From contig JABWDB010000014.1 of the NCBI GenBank assembly GCA_019614645.1, forward strand, positions 3,720,001 to 3,784,000: a stretch of 64,000 nt of DNA. Reading direction: 5' to 3'. Positions 50,065 to 62,004 of this stretch are shown here, in pieces. A program made the position numbers and the translations under genes. Each line of letters starts with the position of its first letter. Positions within the stretch are counted from its first letter, which is position 1. A model generated the notes under the pieces. That model searched no databases. It was not told the DNA's origin and saw only the letters and a program-made list of their open reading frames with translations. Origin of the DNA: Stratiolaelaps scimitus (taxonomy: Eukaryota; Arthropoda; Arachnida; Mesostigmata; Laelapidae).

Positions 50065-52740
50065 CGAGTAGACCCAGTAGGCACATGCAAGCAACGTGCA
50101 CAAAGGTCGAACCGTACGTGAGACATGCAGCGCACGCACCATTCGCACGTATCATGCGTGAACATGACCACTAGCGCCTAAACGGAAGGGCTTGGTACCA
50201 TTATAACACAAAGAGAGTCTGCCGTGCGTATTTGCCAAGGAAGGAGCGTACGAGTGTGTGCCGACGTCACTTGTCGTAAATAAGAACTGTGAAATGGGCT
50301 GGCGATAATCACTGTGCTGATTTCAACAATCCGTGTCCTCTTTTCTTCCAACAACCCTCCCTCACACATATATATATATTTTCCATAAAACACCCAATCA
50401 GTTCAACCTATTTTTATATTGCCATTTTCTGCGACTATTCAGTGTCCAACAGTGAGACACAATACCTCCCGTGAAAGTAACTGCCGGGAATTCATATTTT
50501 TGTAATATATAATACATATATATCAAGTGGCACTTCTACTGAGCAGCCGTGTCGTGTCAGTTTCATAAGCTAGCCGGCTAAATCTTTGCTTTAACTCCTG
50601 GAACCGTTGGCTTATTCGTTTTACAAATGCGTACCATCAAACACGATGAATCCGATGAGAGTTTCGACAAGCGTAGCCCATCGGATATGCTGCGAGCGGC
50701 CCCTCAGAAGTTTTCACGTGAAGGACCTACACATCGTCCTTCGTTGAGGGCCACTACTTTCAGCGGTGCCTTGAGAACTCGCCGACGGCGATCAGAGGGG
50801 TCAGACGTTTGTTTCACGTGAGAAGACACGCAATGGCACGGTTATACAGTCGACGAATGCGACGCGTTTTCTGTCCATCTTTCTTGACCATCATCTAGTG
50901 AATGCTATGGGAGCCGATCGTCATTCTGGGCATTGTGAAGTTCGCCCTGGAGACAGGTTTTTCTCTGATTGATTGGAGGCGCCACCTATTTTTCAGTCCG
51001 GTCAGATTCGTGTCCAAACCTGCTGCCGGCAATACTACTATCGTAAGTGATGAAATCGACAGTAGGCCCAATCGTGATGGCATTATTCATTTACTTCGTA
51101 AAATCGCCCACAGCGATGCATTCATTATAGTCGGATATTATTGATGTCGACAAATGTGATCCTCACTGACAAATACAAATCTAAGCCATATGCGCAGCTC
51201 TAAAATGATATTCGTCTCTGTCGTAAAACGTTGCTATATTTTCACTGTGTCTATTATAGATCAAGCTGTAACCTTGGTGTGCGTATCATCAACAACAACA
51301 ACAACAACTTGATGGAGGATAAGGCTACATTGGGTGGACTCTGCTGCTGCTGCTGCTGCAACCACCATCGTCACCATCTACATATAATAGCAGCCTTAGT
51401 ACTAGCGGTAGTCACAGCAGTAGTCGCAGCCGTAATGTTGTCTGCGTGTTGGCTCCTCTTCTTGCTTCCTGCCTACGAAGAAGACGGCAGAGGTCGTAGT
51501 CTTAGAAGGCTGGCTGACCTCCCGACCTCCAGCTCATCGCTCGATTCCACTGTTTCGTTCCCTTGGTCCGAGAGGCGTTCATTTGACTTAACTCGTTCCA
51601 TCATGGCGACACCACAGAACGGCACACCACGCCACAGTGGCCACAGTCCGCACAGACACTGCCACAGCTTCTACTAGAGGTCTACGCTGGGACTGGGCAC
51701 CAGCGAGTGTGTGTTTTGTTACTCACCGAGCAACTAACTAACAAAGAAACACATAGTACATAACGGACACCCCGGTCAAATAGGCGAAACGAATTCAGGG
51801 AACTAGCCAGAGCTGCAGAGAGTCAAAGGGGAAGTGAGAGATCAGGACAAAAAGCAGAAGAAAAAAAAAGAAAACTGACAAGGAATACTATGCACGTAAG
51901 CGGAAGACAGATTTTCCTCCAAGGGAAGCGAACAACAGAGGAGGCAAAGAACCTGCTTATTCCTAGGGTGTGCCGCACGGATATACCGAGCCATTGAGTG
52001 AGTTTGTGTGGCACACACTACGTGCAGGCCGTCTGTCAGACGGCCCGCTGCGGCTGCTTGTGTTGCTAGCGGGATGTAACGTGCAGTGCGTGGCCTGCCT
52101 ACTGTGGTGCCCCGCCGTGGTTTGGAAACGCATCAGCGCCGCTTGAAGGTGAAAACAGTCCGTTGGAATACTATCACGGTCGCTTTTGGTTACCAGTTTG
52201 TCGGGGTTATACCATACTACATTGCTCAGGATGGAGCGGAACCAGCCACACAGCCGACCACTCAGAGGGAGAGCAAGAATCAGCAGATGGAAGCACCGTA
52301 GAGACGGATGCTCGTGGACCACTGACTGGGTGACTGACTGTGTGCGCGAGTGTATCAGTGAGATGGTCGATCGATCGTGGGTCGGTTGTAGCCAACTCGA
52401 GCTCTTATGGGATGAAGGGTTTTTAGAAGGGTATGAATGAACAAATACATAGCATGGTGCAGATATTCAATTCCATACACCCGTTTCAACGACTCTCACA
52501 ATGTCACCACCGCTGCCGCCACCACCACTTGGTCAATAGGCTCACCGATGATTGATTCAATGATCGAAGAAACGCGCCATCGTTGTCGGGAGCGTTTAAA
52601 ATATCACACATCCCCTTGCAGCTGCAGCAGCAGCACCACCACCACTACCAGCACTGGCACAACGCAATGAGTTTCTGCCCAGCTTGACAACTGACCTACC
52701 TGTCACCCGCTGGTTTGCTTACATGTATCACATCAACTCG

Positions 52741-52776
<36 letters not shown>

Positions 52777-53433
52777 CTTGGGGAGCGTGGGTATGTCTGT
52801 ACATTTCCAGCTCAGCCGATATTTATAGCATTACTACTACAAGTAGGTTTGGCTTGAGCGCATGTCGGACAATCTCGTTTCCGCTACGATCCGTTCGGTG
52901 AGCAGGTAGAACACTGCTCAACAACCTACGCTGGCCTTCAAAGAGCTTCGACTATTTCATTTTACATGCAAGATGCATTACACGCAGATTCAGATAGATG
53001 TTCACGAACACGCTACATTTAAAAGGGCGCTGTAGAACACTACGACACGGATCTGTTCAACTGCAGTGAACGATTGGGAACTGAAATGACAAGCGATTAG
53101 TGTGAAGGTTATAGTCTCTCTCCAAGGGGCAGAAGAGCCGAATGTGCTGCTATCATCGACCTGCCTAATATAAATAGTAGAGGAAGATATGGAAAGAAAA
53201 AAAACTACCAGGTAATACGCTGGATTTCTCGTTAGACAGATAAATGTTGCAGGGGCGGGCGCATTCGGACAGCAACCCACGAGCGTTTTTTTTTTCATTT
53301 GATTCGTTTAACTTCAGTATAGGGTCAGCTGGATCTGAGAGATTACTGAGTACTCAGATTTTAGTTTGCATTGGGAAACAAAAGTATCCTGGGCTACTAA
53401 CGTTAAGTAGTGGTTGGTTTCAATCGTTCGCAC
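50065..53433. other. No recognisable gene; simple repeats
   Basis: Holds a CTG run (51341-51360), a TA array (52742-52772), a short CAG/CAC patch (52621-52650) and otherwise unique DNA. No open frame shows a family signature. Confidence 0.55.
52742..52772. repeat. (TA)n microsatellite
   Basis: Pure TA array. Confidence 0.95.
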
Positions 53434-53489
53434 ATATCAGCGAACACTGCTCTATATATATATATATATATATATATCAGTGAACAGTG

Positions 53490-53555
<66 letters not shown>
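53434..53555. repeat. Compound TA array with a duplicated unique 18-mer
   Basis: ATATCAGCGAACACTGCT (53434-53451) is followed by a TA run, then by ATATCAGTGAACAGTGCT (53474-53491) and a longer TA run to 53555. The two unique segments differ at two of 18 positions. The repeated unit is therefore the 18-mer plus TA run, about 40 bases. Confidence 0.85.
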
Positions 53556-53749
53556 CAATTATCTGTGATTTGATTCAATCTACTGCATTATACATGTGCG
53601 CTACTGACACGCCATACAGAACGATCACACAATTGGACATTCATGCATAAAGAAGAAGCTCCGTATCAAAGAAGCTTCCAAGCAGGAGTACTATGCCTTA
53701 TCTCCGAATGATTTACAACAAACGTCTGTCGCTGGGCGCGGTACTTACC

Positions 53750-53793
<44 letters not shown>

Positions 53794-53836
53794 TATAGAT
53801 ATATATATATACATATATATAGATATATATATATAT
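53750..53836. repeat. (TA)n array with higher-order period
   Basis: TA dinucleotides interrupted at regular spacing by ACATATATATAGAT-type segments, giving a higher-order repeat inside the microsatellite. Confidence 0.95.
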
Positions 53837-54239
53837 GGTCTTGATCGTTCGTTGCTCAAGGGCAACGAAACAGAAACTGCCGCGGGAGCGTTCGTGCGGA
53901 GATTTCTGCCAAGATTCTTTGTTGAGCTTGTTCCCCCGCCACTTGATGCGTTGTCGCTGCTGCCGCTGCTGCTGCCGGCGACGTTGTTACTGTACACGAT
54001 TTATCGACAACAGAGGACCAGGGAGAATTTCTCCCTTTCATTGACAGCACTGACACAGTGAATCGATGCGGCAGTCGTCACCGCGTTGCCATAACGGCGC
54101 GGCAAAACATTCGGGTGCGGTATTTTTTGTTTCCCAGCAGCGAGACAACACGCCGATGGTTATGATACTTGTAAATCACTGTTCGCGAAAAGGGGAAAAA
54201 ATCCATGGAATACATCCAATGTACCGCCACACCCACGGC

Positions 54240-54261
54240 CATATATATATATATATATATG
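54240..54261. repeat. (TA)n microsatellite
   Basis: Short pure TA tract. Confidence 0.9.
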
Positions 54262-54521
54262 TAATAGGCCGCCATACAGTAGGGAGAAGGACCATTCCGC
54301 AGGCTGGACGAACCTCCGGCATTGCCGCGTGTTTGGCGACATTCGCTAATAGTGTTGAAGACGAAAGCTTCACCGAGTTGAATCTGCAGCAGTAGCAGTA
54401 CATCGTCTTGCTGAAGTTGGCAATGAATTATACATTGATCGACATGCGTTGTTATTGTTCGAACATTTGCTACCTGCTGGTTTGAAATTGACAGAAAGTG
54501 GAGACATGGATCCTTTCATTG

Positions 54522-56415
54522 GTAAGGTCGCTTCGAAACAAAACTGCGAACAATCTCGGAAAATCGTCGGCAGTCGACGAAAACGTCATCATCTTCGTCA
54601 GCTGGCTACAGTTCGACCTGTTCGTGGGTGTATGTTCTAGTAGACGTATTCTGATGCCGGCCACGGACCTACTCCACTATCTCCAGCATCTCCAGTTCGT
54701 ATCTCTGCTCAGGTGACACGATTGCGTGATCTGCTCAAGCGACGAGAAGATCCGATCAGATTAAACGAGATCAGAAACCGGCGCGTGCTTCTCCCAGCAT
54801 TCGGTTGAAGCGCCCTGAACGAGGCGAGATAGGTCTCGTCAGCGCAGGCGAACAGAGCCGGTGCAGTCCGACACACATCGGCGTTACTGCTGACCCCGTC
54901 GGTGAGGTGGCAGATTTCACGAGTGCATTTCATCACGCCCAGCCGCCGAGTTCAGCCCTGTCGCCTGTCCCAGCTGAGTGTGAGAGCCTGTTGAGCTCAT
55001 TGTTGTGTCGAGGTGCACCGTCTCCTGGTTCTAGTAGAGCGCTGCAGTCGCACAGCACCCCAGATGGTCCCCACCGTGTTCAAAAAGTTCATCCGTTCGG
55101 CGCCAAACACAGAATGACCGAAGCGGGACGATAGAAAAGCAGGCAGAGATGCAAAGAGAGACACACAGAGGCTGAGAGAGAGAGAGAGAGACCTTCGGCC
55201 GTGAGTGAATAGATATTGAGTTTAAGTGTGGACCAGCGGCCGTGGAGCGGCGTTCCCCGTGTTCATGCTGCGGACAGGCGTTGCTTTGGCGCGCGCCCGA
55301 GCGGAAATTCTCGATAATTATAGACAGCCGAAAGAACAGCGAGAGTTTTGGAGAGCAACCGAGCCTGCTGCTGGTCCCATACACTCACGCTCGATAGGGC
55401 ACAAACAAATAAATACGATCGAATAAATATATAGAAATAAATCAAATACATGAACGTATTCATAGCTCAGCAGAGACCAGCGTATGAGTACACGGAATGA
55501 TAGCACTCTGGGGATCAGCTGTGTATACGCTACATAGCGGTTTTGGCTTTATTACTGGATGAGGGGTGATTGAGTGTCACACAAGCGGTTCGTGCCAACC
55601 GAGCTAGTATGTATTCATATATAAAGAAACCTGTCAATGCCGAATTCACAAAGGGAAAAAACGAATTTTTCTGCAGGTTTCTTGTGTCGACATCGGTGTA
55701 TAGTGCTGATATACGATGATGACGTAGATGATAATAATTAGAGAATATTTATTGATTGCTGATGCCGAGTGAATGACAACGAGTGTCTACGGGTACCTAC
55801 CGGTCGTCGTGTTATTAGGGCACCAAATAATTAAAAAAGCGTAATTAAAATAACTCGTTTAGCTCGTTCTTTTGCGAGCCGGTTATGCGTTTCAGCAGCA
55901 GCAGCAACAGCAGTATTTCAGCAGGAGGCACGAGATGGATCTGTAAGATCTCGCCTCCAGCATCCCCATGTCATGTAACAACCTAATTCCGGCCGACAAT
56001 GAGCATTGTTCTTGTATTATTTTCGCCAAAATCATCGTTCGGTGGCGGCTGCGGTGGCGTTGTTCACTGCCTGCTTATAAAATCCAAATATAGTTCTGCC
56101 GAATTAAGGCTTCTCGTAGGATGTTCTCAGTTCATATTCTTCCGGTATTGCAAATGATATGCGTTGCCCCAATATATCTAGGGTGTATAGCATCTCTCGG
56201 GATCGGACTGAGGGAGCGAGTTACGGAATAGGTGCGTCCCATGAGACCATCGCGTGCCATAAATTGCGAATTATTTTTCACGGCCATCCTGCGACGATTC
56301 GGCACATTAGAACGCTCTGTAAAACACTGAAATAACCACTCGTTCGTCCAGTGGACGATGAACACGACCACGCGCACACACACACACACATATATGCATA
56401 TATATATATATATAT

Positions 56416-56455
<40 letters not shown>

Positions 56456-57965
56456 TGTGTATATATATATACATATATAGATCAGAGGAGACCTCCCGGG
56501 TAGCACAAGCCGACGGGACTCGTCACCCGAGCCAAACATTACATTAGATAGCCACAGAGAGAAACACCCGCTAAAATTCATAATTTATCACGACAACGAC
56601 GGCGGACGACTCTAGTCGATGACTCCGGTGATGACGAGGCTCGCGCGCCAAATGAATTCTCTCGCCGAAAAAAATAACGGATCACACAGATGTCAGAGTG
56701 GTCAACATGAGTTAACCGATGATGCCGATGCTGAAGGTTATGATGAAATAGCCTGTTCAGGTCAGCTCTTTGATTTGGCGGGGCGGCTTTGATTTGTTCA
56801 GAATCGTCTGAATCGTCCGCGGCGACAGAGTCTCGTTACATCTCTATCTCCCTATGGGGTGTGTCCACTTGTTTGCCTTTGTGTTCGCGCCCGGTTTTTC
56901 CTTAGTTCAATATGACTGTGTATGTGTGTGTGCATGATGCCTGCTGCTGTTGCCGAATAGCCACTTCTTGGAGCCAGCAACCAGGTGGAGAGTCGATTGT
57001 TGGCCGATAGCCGAGTATAGTCGAAATGGCCAGGCCGATTTTGTGCAGAGTGTACTTGCCTGCTCGGCTGGTCGCGACGCTCCCATAAACCTAGCCCCTA
57101 GTCGTATAGAAGTAGCACTTATGCAGTTTATCCGATCTCAGCCAAGTGTTTTGCTGCTTGCCCTTGAAACACCACGAGACGATGACGATAAACAGAGACA
57201 ACAGCAGAACAGCACTAACGACAAGCACACTACAACGGCAATTGTAGCGGATGCCGATTTGCCCATCATCGTTCATATGAGCATTGGTGGCAGCAACAAT
57301 TGAAGCAATGGCGAGCCGGCGTTGACCACTGGCGTTGCTACACGACACTCGCACTGGTTACAGATGATTCGGTTTGATATTGTACATAGCTTGCTACACG
57401 AATGAATTCGTCGATCCATCATTGACGAGAGCTGAATGATAACCGCCGTGGATAACGACAATGCCGACGATCATTGAGATGGACACAACAGCAGCAGTAG
57501 TAGTGGAAGTGGTGTTTTGAAGTGGTTTCCCACAAGATCCCAACGTGAACAGCGATAGAAGAAAGAGAGAGAGAGATTACATTGCCGTCTATGTAGTCTT
57601 CTATATGGATTTGCTGTAGACGATTTCGCAACGAACCGGCTGCAGTTAAGCACCGGGTCGAAGAGTTGAGCAACAGGTAGAAACGCACACTCAAGCAGCG
57701 CGTTGATTGCCTCTGATTAGCTGTACTGAACTAGCGATGATTGGGCCGGGCGTTGTTGCGGCTGATACAAACAACGGGCACAACTATTTGTGCTACACTG
57801 TCCCGCAGCAGTAAGTACACACACACATGGTGATTGAGTTTGGTGATCGATTGAATGCGCAAATCTGTGCAGGAATAGTTCGGCATTGTATCAAAGATAA
57901 CACCGTACGTATATGCATACACACGTAGATCAGCATGAATACGTCGAACCCGAGGTAAATGTCGC
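54522..57965. other. No recognisable gene; simple repeats
   Basis: Contains a GA tract (about 55175-55192), a CAG patch (55895-55912) and the long CA/TA array at 56374-56482. The segment just upstream (54359-54521) has exon-like features and is discussed in the findings. No protein family was recognised. Confidence 0.55.
56374..56482. repeat. Compound (CA)n(TA)n microsatellite
   Basis: About 110 bases: CA run, TA runs separated by CACACA, then a TA run with a GGTGTG interruption. Confidence 0.97.
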
Positions 57966-58170
57966 TTTTTTTTCTTGCCCGGGCCCAGGTAAATTTTCCG
58001 GGTTCACGCTTAGCCAACATTTAACTCAGTCCACGGTACACCTTCGTAATGCATTGCTTGACAAGATGGGCCCCTTAAATGCAAATGTGCGACGGCTGGG
58101 ATCGAACCCGTGCACCAATGTGCCTCCTCCGATTGCAAGGCGGACGCGAACGCCCTATGCCATCGGGTTC
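57966..58170 (-). mobile_element. SINE copy 1 with tRNA-derived head
   Basis: On the minus strand an RNA polymerase III A box, TGGCATAGGGC (plus coordinates 58152-58162), is followed by a B box, GGTTCGATCCC (58098-58108), 54 bases from A-box start to B-box start, normal for a tRNA. Between them TCCGCCTTGCAATCGGA resembles an anticodon arm with TGC, suggesting an alanine-type ancestor. The arms carry mismatches and no proper acceptor stem closes, so this is not a working tRNA gene. Downstream comes a body shared with the element at 49070-49180 (AAGCAATGC, GTACCGTGG, GTTAAATGTTGGCT) and an A8 run (plus 57966-57973) that may be the tail. Tail and exact 3' end are uncertain. Confidence 0.7.
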
Positions 58171-61100
58171 TTGGCTGGGCATGTTTATACATGGCGTTAC
58201 GACGTATTGAACAGCTGAGCGAGGACCATCTCAACTCGGGTGAAATGCACGAGCCTTCCTGAGTTGCTTGTTCTTTGTGTGTATGTTAATCAGATATTTA
58301 AAAGAATTCGTTCCGGCGACACTGGCTCTTACTCTGTTCAACTAAGATTAGCAATTCTTCTTCATGCCGGGTAAAACGATTATTATTATTATTATTATCA
58401 TCATCATTATAATGCATTATTCTAATGCAAACTAAGCAAGCTCTCTTTTATCGACTCGTAGCGACGTTATAATAGACGCTTCGTCCGCGCAGAGAGCTGC
58501 TTCTAAACCCCCAAGGACAAAGGATTCTCTCAACAGCGTCAGAACCGCGATTTCGTTGCTGTCCCCGAGCGGTCTTCTGGATATTGTCACGAGTGTCGTG
58601 GGCACCGATGATAGCACAATACCGACAATCACTGGTCACCCGGGCCATGGACGCCTCCGGACCCGACGACTCGACGAACCAGATGCAGCAGAGAACATCA
58701 AAGGCGTCGCCGTTCACCTCTAACACAACGACGGCCAATGACGGATCGTATGTCCTAGTAAGGCCCGTTCGAGCACTTGTACGGACGGTGTTTCCCTTTT
58801 ATTGGCGTAGTGCCTCCTCCTGCGATCTGATGGTACCGTTAAGTTTCCACACGACTACCGCCTGCCCCCGAACTGTAATAACACTAACGTATGCGGGGCC
58901 GACAGATGGACAGACAGGTAGACAGAGAGCGAGAGAGACCTGCTTTGCTAAAAAATCGAGAAAATAATCACCGCGCTGTCGCCCAACAGCAGTAGCAATG
59001 GGCGTCTCGTCTGTGTGCACGGGTCCAGCAGCGTGTTGTAGCAGCCCACGTGTGGACGGCAGCAGAAGAGACAAAAAAAAAGGTGTTTGCTGCCCGAGGC
59101 CCGCTCAAGGCGTGAGTGTGCAAATGGGTGACAAAGCGAGTGGGACCAGACAAATCCCGAGGTAATCCTATAGTCAGTCATTCTCGCGCATCGCCTCTCG
59201 CTCTGCCACGATGCCCTGGCGATCATGCGAGGCGTGGAAACGGACGATCTCGGCGGACACCCCGCCGCATGACAGCGTAAGGGTTACATTGCCACAGACG
59301 CTGCGACAAAGGCTTCGTCCATGGAAGCTATTTCACACAGGGTTGGGCAGAGATGGAGAAAGTGGCTCTTCTGCAGCAGTCGCGGACTTCTTCTCTTCAC
59401 TCGGGACAGTGGCGGAACAGGTCAGCCAGTGATCCAGCCGGCCAGCGAGCCTTTATGAATATTCATATTGTTCTTCATACGATTTAGATTGGTTCACTTC
59501 GTCCCGATGAAAGCCGAACGGCCAACAGCTGCCAGGGCTGTCAGATGCCAAGAGCTGACGTAGAATGGGACGACACCACGTCTGGTAGCAAAGTGCCTTC
59601 CTACTAGCGGATTAGAAGTGTCACTGAGTAGCAGCAAAAATACGAACGACAGCCACAACAACAATGGCCTGTGACTTAACCATGATTGAATAGCTAGCCA
59701 GCTAGATATTGTGGGTGTATCTCTTCCTCCATTGCAATAGCTAAATTGTATTGCCAAATCGATATCTACCAATGAGCATTATCATCGTTCCGATAAACGT
59801 GACAGTGTACATGTATGCATATCTCAAGGTACAATCACTGGCGGCCTCGGCGGCGACGTCGGGATCGTTCTGGCGTATGCTACCACACTGTATGTTCTTC
59901 GCCTCGAGCCGGCCCGCACGCGTGGGTTTGTGTGTGTGTGTGTGTGTGCGCGTGTATGTGGGGAGTTTTATCTAACTGGAACCATAAACAGACCACAGGC
60001 AGCGGTCTGAGGTCATTGACATTTTTGGATGTGTCCATATTACATGTTGTACGCACATAGAAACGAGGATACATCAATGCGAGCTCGATGTAATTCAGTC
60101 TCACGGTTTGGCGGCTTGCCCCGACAGTTGACGTCACGAAGTCAGACAAAAGGGTCGAGGGAAGGAGAGAGAGAGGGAGAGAGAGAGATTGTGTGTGTCT
60201 AGGTACAATGATGTTCTTAGTCTAATAACAGTTCGAGATGAGATGGGATAGTTCATTTGTGATGGCTGGTGCCCCTCGCGCAGGGATCCCGGCTGATTCC
60301 GAGGCGGGTCTAGTCGCCGCGTGTCTGATTGTCAGCAAATAACGGCAGAAGCAGCGATCACCCGCCAGGCGACGGTTATTAATGCCACGATACGACTTAA
60401 TTGATCGACCCATTCGCTTGACAGCGATCACCGCGGGATCACTTTACCCTAATCATATCTGTAATCCTTTAATGACTGCTTGACTCGGAACTCGATCGAG
60501 TCGAACCGCGAGCGCAACTAACCACTCATGTGTATTACACAGTGGCTAACCGGGCAGTATTTCTTGATCTTTTTGTGCTTGGCTTGGTTAGCATGTCCTC
60601 TTTACGCTGAACATGCAGCCCACGTATCACTGCCTAGCGTCCGGAACCATTTAGAGATTCGTTTGAACTATTCAGTCACAGTAGTTGATCTGATCTTGAC
60701 CATTGGCATTTCCGGTCACCGTCGACGTCAGCCATCACGATGCCACGTATCGAATTCTCTGCAGGTGTAAACTGCCTAACACGTTCTTTTTTCTTCACAG
60801 CCATTGGTCTCAGAATCCCAATGGCTCAGAACGCCAATGGCAAGATTTCAATTCCATTTTGCTCTTTGGTCTATTGTCGCTTCTCGCGATCTTTTTGCTT
60901 TGTTCCGATCTCTGACGCCTCCTGCCCCTCCCCCCAAACTCGTCCGCATTATCGTGACTATCTGGCGAGTCGAGGAGGACTGCGTTTGCCGCAGCATCTG
61001 GCCTTACCATTAATATTTCCTCGAAGGACTGTTGGTATCGTTCGCGAGATGGACAACGATGATTCGAGCGCATCTCAGATTCTCATCTCGGTATCTGCGT

Positions 61101-61940
61101 GTGAGCTTCCCTCTGGCCGATTCGCCTGACACGGCGCTCGGCCGCTGGAACAACACCGGCTAGCGGGTTGAACCGCGGACAATACGGATGTCTGACGCAC
61201 CTTCCCATTCAAGCTCGGCGAAGGACAGCGACACCGCGCGATATTGTCTTGCAGAGGACGATGACGCAGGGGACCGATACTATTACATTATACCACCACA
61301 ACCACTACGACTTACACTCGCTCTCTGTAAGACGACGACGACAACAGCAACAACTTACACTCGACAAACGAGTCCACTCTGTCCCGGGCAACGCATCAGC
61401 CGACGAGACAACACGGCGATGGCATTCATTGTGTATTCACTCTGATGTGTGGTGTTAGTGTGCTTGAAACGAAGGCAGCTGTAAGCTCTTCAACCTAACA
61501 GGCAAACGCCACCATCATCAACGGCCACAAGCAGCAGCAGCAGCAGCAAGAGCATCAGGATCGTCATTTACGAACACCGGAATGAAATATATGAAAGGCG
61601 CCACCAGTAGAGCTTTGGACAGCCAGCCAGCGCGTTCGTACGTTTGTCTGTGTGGGGTGAGAAGGTCCGTTCGGTCGCTTGACGCCTCCCTGTTGTTTAG
61701 AGCTGTGTTTTTGGTTTTCAGAGCCTCGACTGTTTTTATTTGGTTGGCCACCGGAACGCTGGTCACCACCGATGCAGTCACATGATGTTGCCTCAGGTCA
61801 ACATTGCAGGTCTTTCGAGCAAGAGTGCTAATTGAGAGCTCGCTACACAGAGAGATAGAGAGAGAGCACTGTAAGGTTTTTCCAAATGCGAGAAGACACT
61901 TCCCGTAAATGAACACACCAGTGGTGCCTATGAGGTAGAA

Positions 61941-61942
<2 letters not shown>
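58171..61942. other. No recognisable gene; simple repeats
   Basis: Holds an ATT array (58379-58398), a TG run (59928-59949), a GA tract (60164-60190), a CRE-type palindrome TGACGTCA (60129-60136) and a CAG run (61531-61549). A short open frame from 60528 with a hydrophobic start and a splice-like pair at 60765-60800 is discussed in the findings. Confidence 0.55.

Positions 61943-62000
<58 letters not shown>
61943..62000. repeat. (GA)n microsatellite, about 58 bases
   Basis: Longest pure GA array in the window. The 192-codon minus-strand frame across it encodes a Ser-Leu repeat and is an artefact of the stop-free dinucleotide. Confidence 0.98.

Positions 62001-62004
<4 letters not shown>

Noticed and set aside
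50978..50995. AGGTGGCGCC resembling the fly CTCF core
   Set aside because: Matches only about 15 of 19 positions of the extended consensus, with several mismatches in the CCA half.
60810..61073. Minus-strand frame overlapping the plus-strand candidate at 60801-61013
   Set aside because: Both strands are open here and neither has homology. Open frames on opposite strands point to a stop-poor stretch rather than a gene.
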